Below are positions 13,181 to 25,066 of a stretch of DNA of 64,000 nucleotides, piece after piece (positions within the stretch are counted from its first letter, which is position 1; each line of letters starts with the position of its first letter). This stretch comes from Cyanoderma ruficeps (taxonomy: Eukaryota > Chordata > Aves > Passeriformes > Timaliidae). A program made the position numbers and the translations under genes. The notes beneath the pieces were generated by a model. That model saw only the letters and a list, made by a program, of their open reading frames with translations. It had not been told where the DNA came from and searched no databases. The stretch covers positions 2,104,442 through 2,168,441 of the forward strand of contig VZDJ01000623.1 in the NCBI GenBank assembly GCA_008694505.1, given 5' to 3'.

Positions 13181-13250
13181 AATTCAGATAACTCTCTTAA
13201 TCTCTTTGCCTCAGTTTCTCCGTATATAAACCTATACTTATAATGCTCCA
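13181..13250 (+). repeat. Probable ancient MIR-like SINE fragment
   Basis: The order 'cagataactctcttaatctc', 'tttgcctcagtttctccgta' and then an AT-rich 'acttataat' stretch parallels the MIR 3' half ('caagtcacttaacctctctgtgcctcagtttcctcatctgtaaaatgggg...ataata'). About 70 bp agrees in order and spacing. The identification is by eye and needs a profile search. Confidence 0.5.
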
Positions 13251-16200
13251 CCATCTTTGTAAAATGTTCCACTGTCTTCTGATGAAAGGAATGGTTTTAA
13301 ATTCAAAGTGTTGCTCTTGGTGAAAGAATGATCTTGTTTATTCTTGAAAAAATACTTTATATAAACATCAAAGAGTTGTTTGTACCGAATGTTTAATCTG
13401 CCATAAGCTGCTCCTGTGTCTCAGTTAGCAATATTTTCTCATTCATTTCTCCAGGAAAAGGAATGTGTTTGGTGTTGTGGATGCCATGTGATACAATTCC
13501 ATCAGTATCAATATGTGCAGCCAGCTAAATGCAGGGTTTGACATTGGCCATAATTTCCTCTTCTGTACACAAATTAGCATAGCAATGGATGCAGAGCGAT
13601 ATGGAGTCACTTGTAATCATTCTCCTTCCACTGCCCTGCCTGGCTGATTTCCCCAAAGAGCCAGGGGTCAGTGCTGGAGGGCAGCTGGAGCTTTGCAGTT
13701 CCGGCTGTGCCATTTGCAATCACCTCCAGGAGTGGGAGTGTCTTTGTCTTTGGCTGAGGAAGATCAGCAGAATATAGGGGTTGTTTCTTTAGAAGTTAAT
13801 GCAAAAGGTGACTTTTTCAGGTGAGAATTGATACTTGTTGACCACTTGCTTCTTCTGGAAGTAAGGAACAGAACTCCAACGTGCAAGCAGGTCAATGCAG
13901 TAGAATAGAAGGTGGACTTGATGTAACTTGCCCCACTCCTGGGTTGAAAAGGAATGAACGCCACAAGTAACCAGTAACCATGGATAATATAATTCCAGAA
14001 GGACAACGTTTGTGTTGTTTAAACAGTTTTACTCTGATACTATTGTCTTTTTTTAATCTTGAAAAAGCGTTAGAAGGCCTTTTCTTTTCTTTCTTTGTTA
14101 TGCAGATATAGTGGTACAAAAGGGGATCCTGACCCTTCTGGTTTAAACTAGGATTACTGGGCTTAAACTGGCAAAGAATAGATTTAAGCACGGCCAGAAT
14201 ATGAATATTGGGATATCTTGGCATCTCTTTAACTGATGATGGAGAGGACAGTACTGTAGTAAGGCATTTTGGGTTCAAGTACCCAAAGGGTTACAAGGAG
14301 AAACTGGTCCTACTCCAGACTTTCCTGAAATGGGGTTATAAATACAACTAAGTGGCAAGGTTGCTTCTGGAGGGATCGTTTCCATCTTTCATAGATAACA
14401 TCTACTATTGTTGGGAGGCAGCACTTTACAGCCGTTCCAGTGATATCTCCTTTTACCTGAAAAATCATCTCCATAAGCACTCCATAAGTGTTCCCATGCT
14501 TTCTTCAGTGGGATTAAGTGACCAAAACCCTATTCCCAGTGTAAACCAAAAAATACATTAGCTGGTTATTTTTAAGTTGTTTGGAAACTTGACAAGTGAA
14601 AGCAGCTCTAAATACATCCAGATTCAAAACACACTACCCTGAGTATCTGAAATAGGAGTTGTAGTTGTGACAGGCTCCCAGTGCTCACATCTCAGGAGCT
14701 TAAAAGATGAGAAACACATGTTTAAACTCAGATGCCCAATTTAGAAATAAATTTATACAGGCTCTCAGTCTCTAGACTAGGACCTGTGTTATGGAAAAAA
14801 GTTTATGTAATGCTGTTTCCATTATAAATGGAGGCTAATTTTCTCAAAAAGACTCTTAATACTGAACAAACAAGTAAGTTTAGTACTAAAAATATTCTCA
14901 GTGCTTCATTGCCTTGGGTTTACAATATCATTTGCACGTCAAATTATATTTCATCTTATGATTTAGTAATGCCAGAAGAATAGATCTAATTCTCTGTCTC
15001 ATGATACCCTTAAAGATGGAAGATTGCTTTCCATGGAGTGTAAAACTCAATTTGTAGTCATGTGTATAAAACATGACTTTATGGCAGATTAGCTTGCTGT
15101 AGATTTAGTTCTCTCTGACAGTGAACTGAAAAATATTAGCATTTCACCGAACACAATATTAATGGCAAGAAGAGAGTATTATTGTAATGTAGAAAGTAGA
15201 ATGGGATTTTTGAAAGCAGAGCAGAGGAAAATGCATTTAGAGATTTGCAAGGAGTTTAGGTAGAGTTGGTTTAACTTTTTTCTCTTCCTCCCGCCTCTCT
15301 GTGAGTAATTTTGAAAAACAAAAGTATATTTTCAGTTGTTAGATTGAGTTCTCCATGATTCTAAATGAAACAGCAATTATGGTACTGGAAGATGCCTTTG
15401 GATCATATGTGTTTCAAGTGACAGTAGTAAAATTGAATTTTTAGATATTTTTAGATGCTGGTTTTGGTTTGTAACTGTCTTGCTTAGCAGTCAGATGTGA
15501 TGTTTGCTTTTTTCAGTGGAAGGAGAGAGTAAAAGCATAAGATTAGAGTGATCATTTCTGTGCAGTTCATTATCTATAGTGCTGTGAAGGTGGTGTGATG
15601 CTGTGGTGATGGTGTCAGTTTGCTGAAGCAGGTGAAAATCGACTCCTGGGTGTGACAAGGCTGTCCCTTGGAGTGCTGAGTACATAGACATGGGTCCCAG
15701 CCAAGTAATGTGCCACTAAAACCATCACAGCCATGTGTTGCAGTGAGGGTTTTAGTGGAAGACGAAGAAGAAGGAAAGAAATTGAGAAGGAAACCAAGTA
15801 GACACTATAATTAAATGGTGATCAAGAGAGGAATGTTTTATGGAGAGTGCTCTGTGCTGTTCTATACTCTGCTCTTGAATTTTTGCAGCCTATCTTAGAT
15901 GTATCTGCCAGAGCGATCCAGCGTGTTTATACAAAGCCTGCTTTTATAATGTGACTGATAATAATGAAATTCTTTATGCCCAACTCCAAGCTAATATATT
16001 CAAGATACAAATGATATAGGAGGGCGGAAAAAGCACTGCAACAATTTAGCTGCAGTTGTAGAGAGGTTCCACATGCTTCTGTTTTAACTGAATACTTTGT
16101 ATTTATTAATTGCGTTCATTTTAATTCCACAGTAAGTCAAAGAACAACGTGTGAAAACAGCATAATTAAGCTCTGATATTTCTGCAAAAGTAATAACTGA

Positions 16201-17528
16201 ATTCGATCTGCTTTTAATCTTTCAGGCTATTCATTGTATCTGTCCCTTATTCCTACAGTTATCTCTCTTCTCATTTAGTTCTTTTTGATTAACAGGCAGT
16301 GGAGGTCTACCTACTTGCTTGGGTCAGACACAAGCTCTGCTGTCTTTTAAAATACCTTTCAGTGTGATTACAGGTCCTTTGTTTCTATTGAAGAAAGCAT
16401 TTAAAATTGTAAATGATATGCTAAATTGTTCCATTATTTATTTTCTACATATTCCAAAGGTTGAAAATTAAGAGTATGGGGTTTTTTTGAATTACGCACG
16501 CTTATATAAATTCATTTTTTCCACTAATTTTCTTTCATTTTTAGCTACAGCCTGTACTGTGTAAGACTGAGTCCTACAAATGTGCATGTGTTAGTTTTCT
16601 CACCAGAATTGTTCTTGTTGCCATTGCTTTTTGCCATCTCCAGAGGTGCTCCTTTGCAGCATATACAACATGCAGCAGCGTGCACTTGTGAGACAACACG
16701 TGGTGTGCAGCCAGAATAGGGTGTTGGGGATGGCAAGAGAAACTAGTCACATCCCCCTGATGTTGACTGGTTTGTAACTGGTTCGTACTGGCTGAGTTCC
16801 CCCACAGAAACCAGCTGTGGTGGTGGGGCCTCAGATGAACAAAGTGAGTTGCCCTAAACTGGGAGGGGAAGCAAGGAGGGGGACACAACTCTTGTTTCTA
16901 CAGCTATCCTGCTGTGATGCTTATTTCACACATTATCACAAAAGGTATTTCTAATCTACAGGAGATGGACTATGATGTTATTTAATCTCATGGTGGTCGT
17001 CTTGTCTTTAGTGGTAGTGCTGGAGGGCAAGTGATTTTACTGTCAGATTTACAGTCTATCTCCACTGAGAGCTTGGTCCTAAAATTTTGTCTTTAAAACA
17101 GCCTCTTCTTTGCCAAACAGTGACAGGTTTTGTTTACCATTGCAAGGAGGTAGAAGTTAGAGATGACAGAGGGACCTGTCTATAGTGACTTTCTTCCCTC
17201 TCTGTATGTCAGAGGTCAGGGCCGCACAGTTTTTCCTCCACAAAACCTGAAAAAAGAGAAGAAATTTGTTGTGCAGTCTGGTATTTGACTTGTGCCGGGT
17301 TGAGCACCTGTCCCACACCACCATCACACAGGTTTGCAATTCTCATGTGTGCATCAGGGCCTGTGGCCATTGTCTGGCTCCACGACACAAAGCATCATCC
17401 CAGCCTTCAAAACCAGCCTGCTTGACACCATCTGGCCTGGATGGGGTTTGTCATCTCCTTCCTCATGCCCAGTGCAGTTTCTCCCTTTGCAGAGATGTCT
17501 GTTGTCACAATGGTAGAAATGCATTTGG

Positions 17529-17529
17529 N
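17529..17529. other. Undetermined base (N)
   Basis: The only non-ACGT character in the window. It marks an unresolved consensus base in the assembly, and frames crossing it (for example at 17266-17547 and 17354-17665) are unreliable. Confidence 0.95.
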
Positions 17530-18655
17530 AAGATACATTTGCTATAAAAAATCCCAAGGATGCCTTAGCCTTGAGGGGACCATAGTGATGCTGGTTGTTA
17601 ACCCTCTCAAGAAAAGCATTTACTGAAATGTCAACATTTATTTTAAGCTGAACAGGCCAGGACAAGTGCTGAGGGTTTCCTGTGGTTCAGCTGGCTCACT
17701 GACAAGTGCTCAAACTGTAACAGCCAAGCCCACACGAGGGCTGTAAATAGGCAGGTAGTCTTCAAAAAAAAAACATCTTACTCCATTGCAGTGGCAGTAT
17801 CTGTGTGTCTCGGCTTTCAGAGAATCCTCTGTCACCAAAAAAGCTGCTCCATGTTTCACGGCTTACACAAAGATCAGAAAAGGTGCCTTCACCTTGTGGG
17901 CTGTGCTCTGTGGTGCAGGAAAAGAATATCAGAGATGGTTTGTCTGCCCACCCAGAGCAAGGAAACCACCCTTACCCACACAGTCCTATTAATAACAGCT
18001 TAGATGTTATTGCTGTGTGGTCACTCTTAGATGTTGTCATAGAAGTTTTTATTTTGCACACGAGGTTCAAATTTTTCCCATGTAAGTATTTAGAAATGAA
18101 TGCATGTATGCATTTCCACATGCCTGGCAGAAGCACCTTTTGTCTGAACAATTAATGAAATCTTGGCATTTATTTAAAGCCCCTACAGATCCCTTGAGGC
18201 TTTAAAGGTTATTTGTAGAAATTTCAAGAGGCATTCCAAATACTTTTAAAAAAAACAGACACAGGCTTTAAATAGTTAATGAATGCACATCATTTACCTA
18301 AACAGTGTTTTTATAGATCTTTGCAAATATGACATTAATTAGGGAAAGTAACTAAAGCTGAAGTGCCACAGAATGTTAATCCTCAGCATCAGTAATTAGC
18401 TGTGGAGGAGAATTTTTAAAAATGTTTCCAGTTTATATCATTTTGTTTTGGAAGAAACACAAATATGTGGGTTGAATTATTAAGAAAACAAATGAGCCTG
18501 AAAAAACCTAACCTCTTAAGGAGTGGATGGGTGTATCTGTGCTGTTGCAATAAACCTTTGCAGGTCCATGGCTTTACTGGCTCTAAATGGAAAAAACCCC
18601 TGAGATAAACCTGAGCTGTCCCCGTGCTGCTCCCTCTCCTCCCATGCCCATACAG

Positions 18656-18669
18656 GTGTGTGTGTGTGT
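18656..18669. repeat. (GT)n microsatellite
   Basis: Seven GT units, directly visible. It is short and probably variable between individuals. Confidence 0.85.
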
Positions 18670-18779
18670 CCTGTGCACCAAATTTGGAATTTGTATTTCC
18701 AAATTGCCCTGAGACCAGACAGTGCAGACAACTATTTGGCAATTAATTTGATTGTGTTTTTAACCAACCAGTAAAGGCA

Positions 18780-18965
18780 GCTCTTTGACTCTCTCCCTCC
18801 TGCACGCCCTGGTAATCATTTTGTTTATCTGCACAATTTGACTCGCCGCAGCGGGCAGTGGAAGGGCCGCCTGCTTTGTTTGTCTTCTTAAATTGTTAAA
18901 TGAAATGACTCAGAAGATTCAGGAAATTAATTTTTGCAGTCTAGATATATGGTGAAAAAAGAAAG
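18780..18965. promoter_or_regulatory. Candidate conserved non-coding element
   Basis: The block pairs a small CpG cluster (four CpG within about 35 bp near 18843-18869, plus one near 18803) with AT-rich words such as 'ggtaatcattttgtttat', 'ttaaattgttaaatgaaatg' and an AP-1-like TGACTCA at about 18906-18912. CpG retained in otherwise CpG-poor DNA beside homeodomain/forkhead-type words is common in vertebrate enhancers. That it is conserved or active is inference; nothing in the sequence alone proves it. Confidence 0.3.
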
Positions 18966-21900
18966 CTTTGAAGTGGAGATGTCAGTGTAGCCACTCTGAA
19001 ATTCATGAATCAGATGTCACAAGATTTTCAGAGGCTTAAAAACTGAGAAATTTTTTAAATAGTTGCATCCTTTCTAGTTGCCTATTGATATCTGAACCTT
19101 AACAATTCATGTCACTCTGAGCTTTATTCAATGGCTGTTTTATATGAAAATGAAAGGCAAGATACCCATATAAATAAGACTCCAAGAATCAGGGCTTTTA
19201 AAATAAAGTGTAGCATTGTTATTAGACTCATATAAAAACTGTGATAATAGCCAGTGTTACCTATTCTTTTGTTTCTCCTTTTAATTTTTTTTAGGATGAT
19301 TAATTTAACAGCTACTTCCAAAATAGCCATAAACAATTTAATAAACCTAGTAAAACTTCAGATGCTTCTTTATTATGCATTCAAATAGGATTCTCAGCCT
19401 CTTGAGTCCAACTCTATACCCTTGAATGCTGCTAAGTAGTGCCATTAAAATGGCAATACTAGGAGACCATTCTCATTTATGGTGATTGTAAAATAGGGGC
19501 AAGACACTGGTTTGAATTCAGTTTGAGAGGTATGTTTCCACAATAAATGCTAAAGAAAATGCGGAATTAAACTATACTCTCTGTGGATATCAAATGGTTC
19601 ACTTTGGCTTGTTGATGTGTGTTAGTACCCTCTGTGTCTTTCTTATGTTTAGCTTGAATGTGTGTTAACAAATGGTAAAAATTGATCTTCCTACCTAGAA
19701 AACAGTCAGAACTGTGGCAGAATAGTGATGTCTTACTGAAATACCATTCATTTTCTGTAAGTTGGTTTTAAGATTTAGTGTGTTTCAACAGTTGAGGATG
19801 TTCAAGAGGAAAAAGTTAATACAACATTTTTGTTGCATGCTTATTAAGAAAAGCTTTGAAATTATTTGAAAATAGTTTCTTGATAAAAAATTATACTTTG
19901 TCTAGGTTTTGGAAATCCGGGCCTTAAGGCCATTCCATTAGTTGAAGTATGGTATGCAGGTTCTTACTGATCTTCCTCTCATTTTTGTGGTACATATTTG
20001 CTGGTAATAACTCAAGCTGGGTGACAGCCTGGTGAAATGTGAACCTGTGGTTTTCTCCATAGGAGAAAAAAAGGTGAAGCTGTGAGCTTTGGTTTCTTGT
20101 CTGTTTGAAAATACAGATGCAGGTGTATAATTCAAAGCTGCATATTTTTGACTGTAGAGATATGTGAGGTTTGTACAGTATCTTCCAAGCTAAATTTGTA
20201 AGGAGAGTTTTTGGGGGGTACAGTGGGCAGAGATTATTGGTGAAGGGCAAGTGCACTGTTGCTGCCTCCAAGAAGTCAGCTGTGATTCCTTTCTGTCACC
20301 TGTAGTGTTGCCCTTGCAATTTTCAGGGGAGTTCTGCTTCAGCAATGCAGAGTTTGTGATCAGAGAGTACAACAGAGCCATTGACTTTGTTTCTGAATAA
20401 AAAGTCAGGAGTTGCTGAGTTCTTCACCCATTTGATTGAGAAAGCAGATTTTCAGAGATGGCTGCAGAACAGCGTTTGTGCCTCTGATAGACCCCTCCTT
20501 CTCATAGGAAATGTGCTGTTCTGCACAGTGACAAGCTGATTAAGAGCAATTTTTTAAGAGAAAAGATAGGCCTACATTAGATGGAGAAGATAAAAATATT
20601 AGGCTCTTGCATGAACGTCCTTATACCAGTGGTTTTGCTCCAGTGGTTAAATTCTGACAAACAGATGAACAAACAATCTCCACGGGTAATGAGGCTCAGT
20701 CAATGAACCACAAGTGTTCACAAGTACTAACAATAAGAGAAAATGCAATTGAAACCGCTGCATATGTGTTACTCAAAAAGCAAGTTAAGAACTAATTAAA
20801 AAGATTTCTGTTTTTCTCTCCATGCTTTGCATTTAGAAATAGATTTATGAAGTATATGCTCCACATTCCAGCATTCCAGTGTTCTTAGATATAAGCATGA
20901 CAGTAGGTTTTGAACTCATTTATTTTAAAAAAAGAAAATTTGATATATTTAATGCCCCACTTGACCAAAATTTATCACCAGCATTATGCACTTCTTTAAA
21001 ACAGATTTGAAATCGTGTAACCAGAGAAGTGAAATCCTTCAAATTCAGTGTGCTCACCCTTTGCTTAGGGTGCATGAAAATGCGGTTGTAGAAATTGAAT
21101 ACAGTTCCTTCCAACCTGCCTGGTGATAGCATATTTCACATGCTGAAATGTAAGTATCTCTTTCTGCTCTTGGGGAAAAATGATAACATATGCCATCACC
21201 TTAACTGTGCAATAAAGTAACTCAAATTGGACATGTCTGTAGAAAAGTGCTTTGTGTCATGTGATATAAATATCTACATTTTTTTAATGTCCTTTTTCTT
21301 ATCACCCGTGACAGAGGCCTGTCTCACCACTGTCAGAATTGATTTTTTTTCCCTTTGAAGTATTGTTTCTTAGTTCTTCAAAATATTTTTTCCAGCAAAA
21401 AAAGATTGGCAAAACGACCATTTCATGTGACAATTACAGATGGGGAATTGACAATAAATACAATATCAACTTTGCCTTTTGCTACAGCTTCTGCTCTGAG
21501 AGAGTTAATCCCATCAATGACAGTCACGTTATTTTTATTGATATTTTGTAATCTGTCTTTCCTTTCCCCCCCTGGTTCACTGCAATCTGCTCTTGGTTAG
21601 TGACCTGTCACACCCTACTGGTATCTAATTGCTGCATGTATTACTTTTTTCATTTAGAACTCTGCTTTTAAGGATCACATGGAGCATCTTGATGAACAGT
21701 GCCAATTGGTTTGATGTAAATTATTTTCTTCCCTCTCTCCCTCAGTAGATCCTATATTTAAACTGTACTTATCAGAGTGCTTGTTGGCTACTGTAAATGG
21801 TGAAAAATCACCAATAGGTTGATGCTTTCAGCTGCTCCAGAGCAGTGGACATTTTGGAGAGATTTGGAAATGCATCCATAGACATGTAGAAGTCATGGTG

Positions 21901-22293
21901 ATTTGGAGTGGCCCAAATGAGAGTGTGGTACCAGGTCCATGATGAACCCTTAGCACCAACAAGGAATCTGCTCCCTGATTATGGGACCCATACCTATAAT
22001 CTGTGTATTAATTTTTTTTTTTACATGTTTTTCTTTATGGCAGTCAATGATAACAAGCTCCAAGGTCTTGAGCACAGTAAGGAAAAACCCTAATGACTCA
22101 AAAAAACAAGAGCTGACCTGGAGCTGGTTTCCAAAATGTTGAGTGTGGTTTTAACATCCTACTCTGGGGTCTGGTTTCATACTTATTCTGTCCCTGTAAA
22201 CAGGAAGAGTAGCTTGAAAGCAAAGGGAGGTTGGTCGGTGTGCACAGTGGCACGTAGGACTTGTATTTAACTGGGGCAAAGAAAGGGTTTGGT

Positions 22294-22331
22294 CTTTTTG
22301 TTTCTTGTTTTTTTTTTCTTTTTTGTTTTTT
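22294..22331. repeat. T-rich low-complexity tract
   Basis: T-runs broken by single C or G. Directly visible, with no assigned function. Confidence 0.7.
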
Positions 22332-22807
22332 AAATCTGTATCTGTGTGCCAAAATTAAATGTCTGTATTGTAAGGTGGAAGGCAGAACAGTTTCTGTCAG
22401 TCCTTTTGAAGGCCCAGCCACACTGCACTTAACAGCACCAGGAGCTTTTGTGTAATTCTCATGGTTGGGGTGGCACTGCCTTTGGCAGAGGCAACAGGCT
22501 CAGGGACGGGATGACCAAGACACTGATTCCTTTACTGGCATCCAAAGATGGACAACAGGATAGAAAAGCAAATGTAAGAGTTTTCTTCTCAGATATGGCA
22601 TTTTTTTCTTTTTCTCCATGTTAGGTACTTTTTATCTAGAAAGGGGAGAAAGGCAAGCAGGACAGTTTTTGTCACTGCTCCATTTACATATTTAATTTTT
22701 ACTATTTTTTTTTTAGTATTTGCTAATGAGTCAGCCTGATATACTGATGTGGCCACTGATGATGTATTTTATGTCCAGAATACAGTGGTATCTATCCCTA
22801 ATGTGAG

Positions 22808-22851
22808 GTTTAAATCTTGTGTCTCTTGTGTTTAAATCTTGTGTATTCGTA
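22808..22851. repeat. 22-bp tandem duplication
   Basis: The 15-mer GTTTAAATCTTGTGT occurs at 22808-22822 and again at 22830-22844, giving a period of 22 bp. The remaining bases of the unit have diverged. It is a simple local duplication. Confidence 0.8.
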
Positions 22852-23326
22852 TCATGGGATATGAGTACAGCAAAAGAGAGACTGAATTGGTAAGGCACAG
22901 AAATCTCAGAATTGCAGAAATCATTTAAGAATCTAGTGTTCATTGATCCAGTCACTTAAAATTTCATTTTACCCTGAGGCTTTCTGCAGCATGGAACCTT
23001 GAAATAAAAGGAATTTTTATTTATAACTAGTAATAAAGGCATAAAAATCTGGCAAGTTTAATTAGTGCATTTGAATAAAATATATATTTGAAAGAAGTGA
23101 ACTACTTGAGTGACTCGTAAACTTGGCAGTAGATATCTTTGGAATAAACTATAGTAAGTATAGTTGGATGGAGGCATTATTTCAGCCACACCAAAATTGG
23201 TCTTCAGTTAATATTAGTCGCTGTTGTGGTAGTGTTCACACAACCTCAAACCTTTCATTAAATGTTAAGTAAGCCTCAAAAATTCCCTTTTGCAATTCTG
23301 TAGTCATTTTTCATATTCTTCTGTTG

Positions 23327-23415
23327 TGGCACAGAGAAGTGAAGTAATTTTCCTTCTCTAAGAGCTAGAAATAGAACGAAAATTCCCCCAACCAGCAACT
23401 ACTTTATTGCCTCTC
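23327..23415 (+). repeat. Probable ancient L2/MIR-type 3' fragment
   Basis: 'ggcacagagaagtgaagtaa', then 'aagagctagaaatagaac' and finally 'ctttattgcctctct' follow the order of the tail shared by L2 and related elements ('ggcacagagaggtgaagtgacttgccc...cacagctagtaag...gaacc...ccactacaccatgctgcctc'). Agreement over about 90 bp in order and spacing makes chance less likely. It is still an eye match. Confidence 0.5.
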
Positions 23416-25020
23416 TTTGTGTTCATCAGTTAAAACAGGATTGCTTTCTTTGTATATTCATGTATTAAGTTTCTTCTGAACTGTTTGCAGTCTAGGGATG
23501 GGTTATTTTATCTGGTGCATGAGTGGGTATTTCATGGTCTGTACAGTTCTCCTTATCTTTTTATTTATTTATATTTCCTTTTGACTTTGCACCTTTTCTG
23601 CCACTCCTTTAACCAAAAGATGTTTCTAACCATAAAAATAGGTTTTTTGTCCTCATGACCTATGTACAAGGATGTTGTGCAGTTAATTTTTTAACTTTGC
23701 AGTATTAATTTAAAAAAAAAATAAATGTTTTCATGACTTCTCCCTGCCCTGAAGGAAATCTTCACCTTATACCTTTTTATCTTCCATTAGAGAAAGCAGC
23801 CCAGACATCTTACTTTCTGGAGTCTGTGTGCTAACGCTAAATACACAGCTTTGGACAGATAAAGGAAAAATTGGACTGTAGCTGAGAGGTTGTTTATGTA
23901 CAAACAGCCGTCTCCATCCCACCCGTCTGTGCACGCCGGCCCGTGGGCACAGGCTCCTTTCCCCTCCCATCCTCCCACCACATTCCTCCTCTGAAGAGCT
24001 CTCTGCAGCTGAGAAATTAAGCCTCTTTACATATCCAGCTCCAGTCAGTGCCGTTCTCATTAAACCTTTGCTGTGGGATCCCTAAATGAAGCAGCTTGTG
24101 GATAGCATGCAGTTTTTTCCCTGCTTCTTGCTAAAGCAGTCCCCGTTTGTGGGGATTTTTGTGTCGTGCAGGCATAGCCAAGAAAGAAAAACTTCCCTCC
24201 CACAGCACAAGAACAAAGCACTGTTTCCTCTTCTGCCTGAAATTATTTTTCTTGAGATGGTCCTACAGGGACCAAAGCCATTTTGCCATTACCCCTTAGT
24301 GCTACTTTATGTGGGATTTATAATGAAATTGCTTTGACAATTTGGATAATGATGGAACAACGCAATAATTGATGAAACATTTTGGGGTGGAATGATTTCC
24401 TTTGGGAGACATCAACTTCTGCATTAAAACTGTAGTCCTAACATAATACACTGAAACTTTAAATAATAATAATTTAAAAAAAGCCAAAATAGTCTTTGCA
24501 TTGCTTGGTGTGTCTCACTAATTTTAGTTTCTGGTAGTCCTTGAAGTAAGATTGAAAAGGTCTCTGGAGCAGTAAAACCCACATAGCTCAAGGATTCTAT
24601 CTCTGATAATCAAATAATAAAGGAATTACCCTGTTTGTATTAGTTCCAAGACAGACAGGAGTAATAGTTTGCTGTAATTTTCACTAAGTTGAGCGAATGA
24701 GCTAGTGAGAAGTGTTAAGTTACAGTAAAACAGAAGGAGAGAGTTTTATTGTGGTTTTTAATGATTTCCCTCAAATTTTTAGTTTAAAACTTACTCCCTA
24801 AGACTGTAATGTATTTTACAGTGTCTATATATTTTTTATCATCCATCTAATTTTTTTTATTTAAAGATCTCAGAGCATTTAACTTCAATTACTTTATTAA
24901 TGAGTAATCTCACAGAGCATTTAATGTAGATCAGACAATTACATTTACTACTTCTGGAATATGGTTTTATTGATTTTTAAATCCAAAGTAATTAACCAAA
25001 GTAGGCTGTACTTCATATTT

Positions 25021-25066
25021 GCAAACAGGAAAAGTGAAATTCAGAGACCGTGAAGCAGGCCCTGAC
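25021..25066 (+). repeat. Possible L2/MIR-type fragment
   Basis: The stretch resembles 'acagatgaggaaactgaggctcagagaggttaag...' of ancient elements. Here it reads 'acaggaaaagtgaaattcag' then 'agaccgtgaag'. Short and weak. Confidence 0.35.

Larger units (their letters stand above)
8273..18779. other. About 10.5 kb of unique non-coding DNA
   Basis: No exon, RNA gene or CR1 copy is recognisable. It contains a T-rich tract (8896-8941), a T/A/T homopolymer block (10449-10493), a possible MIR fragment (13181-13250), a GT repeat (18656-18669) and one undetermined base (17529). Open frames such as the minus-strand 128 codons at 13892-14278 and the three overlapping plus-strand frames at 17786-18155 show no domain and occur where stops are scarce in several frames at once. 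Confidence 0.6.

Noticed and set aside
13892..14278. 128-codon minus-strand frame
   Set aside because: No recognisable domain, and it overlaps a second open frame (13764-14006) in another register. Consistent with chance.
17786..18155. Three overlapping plus-strand frames of 68-116 codons
   Set aside because: Simultaneous openness in all three registers reflects local scarcity of stops, not coding.
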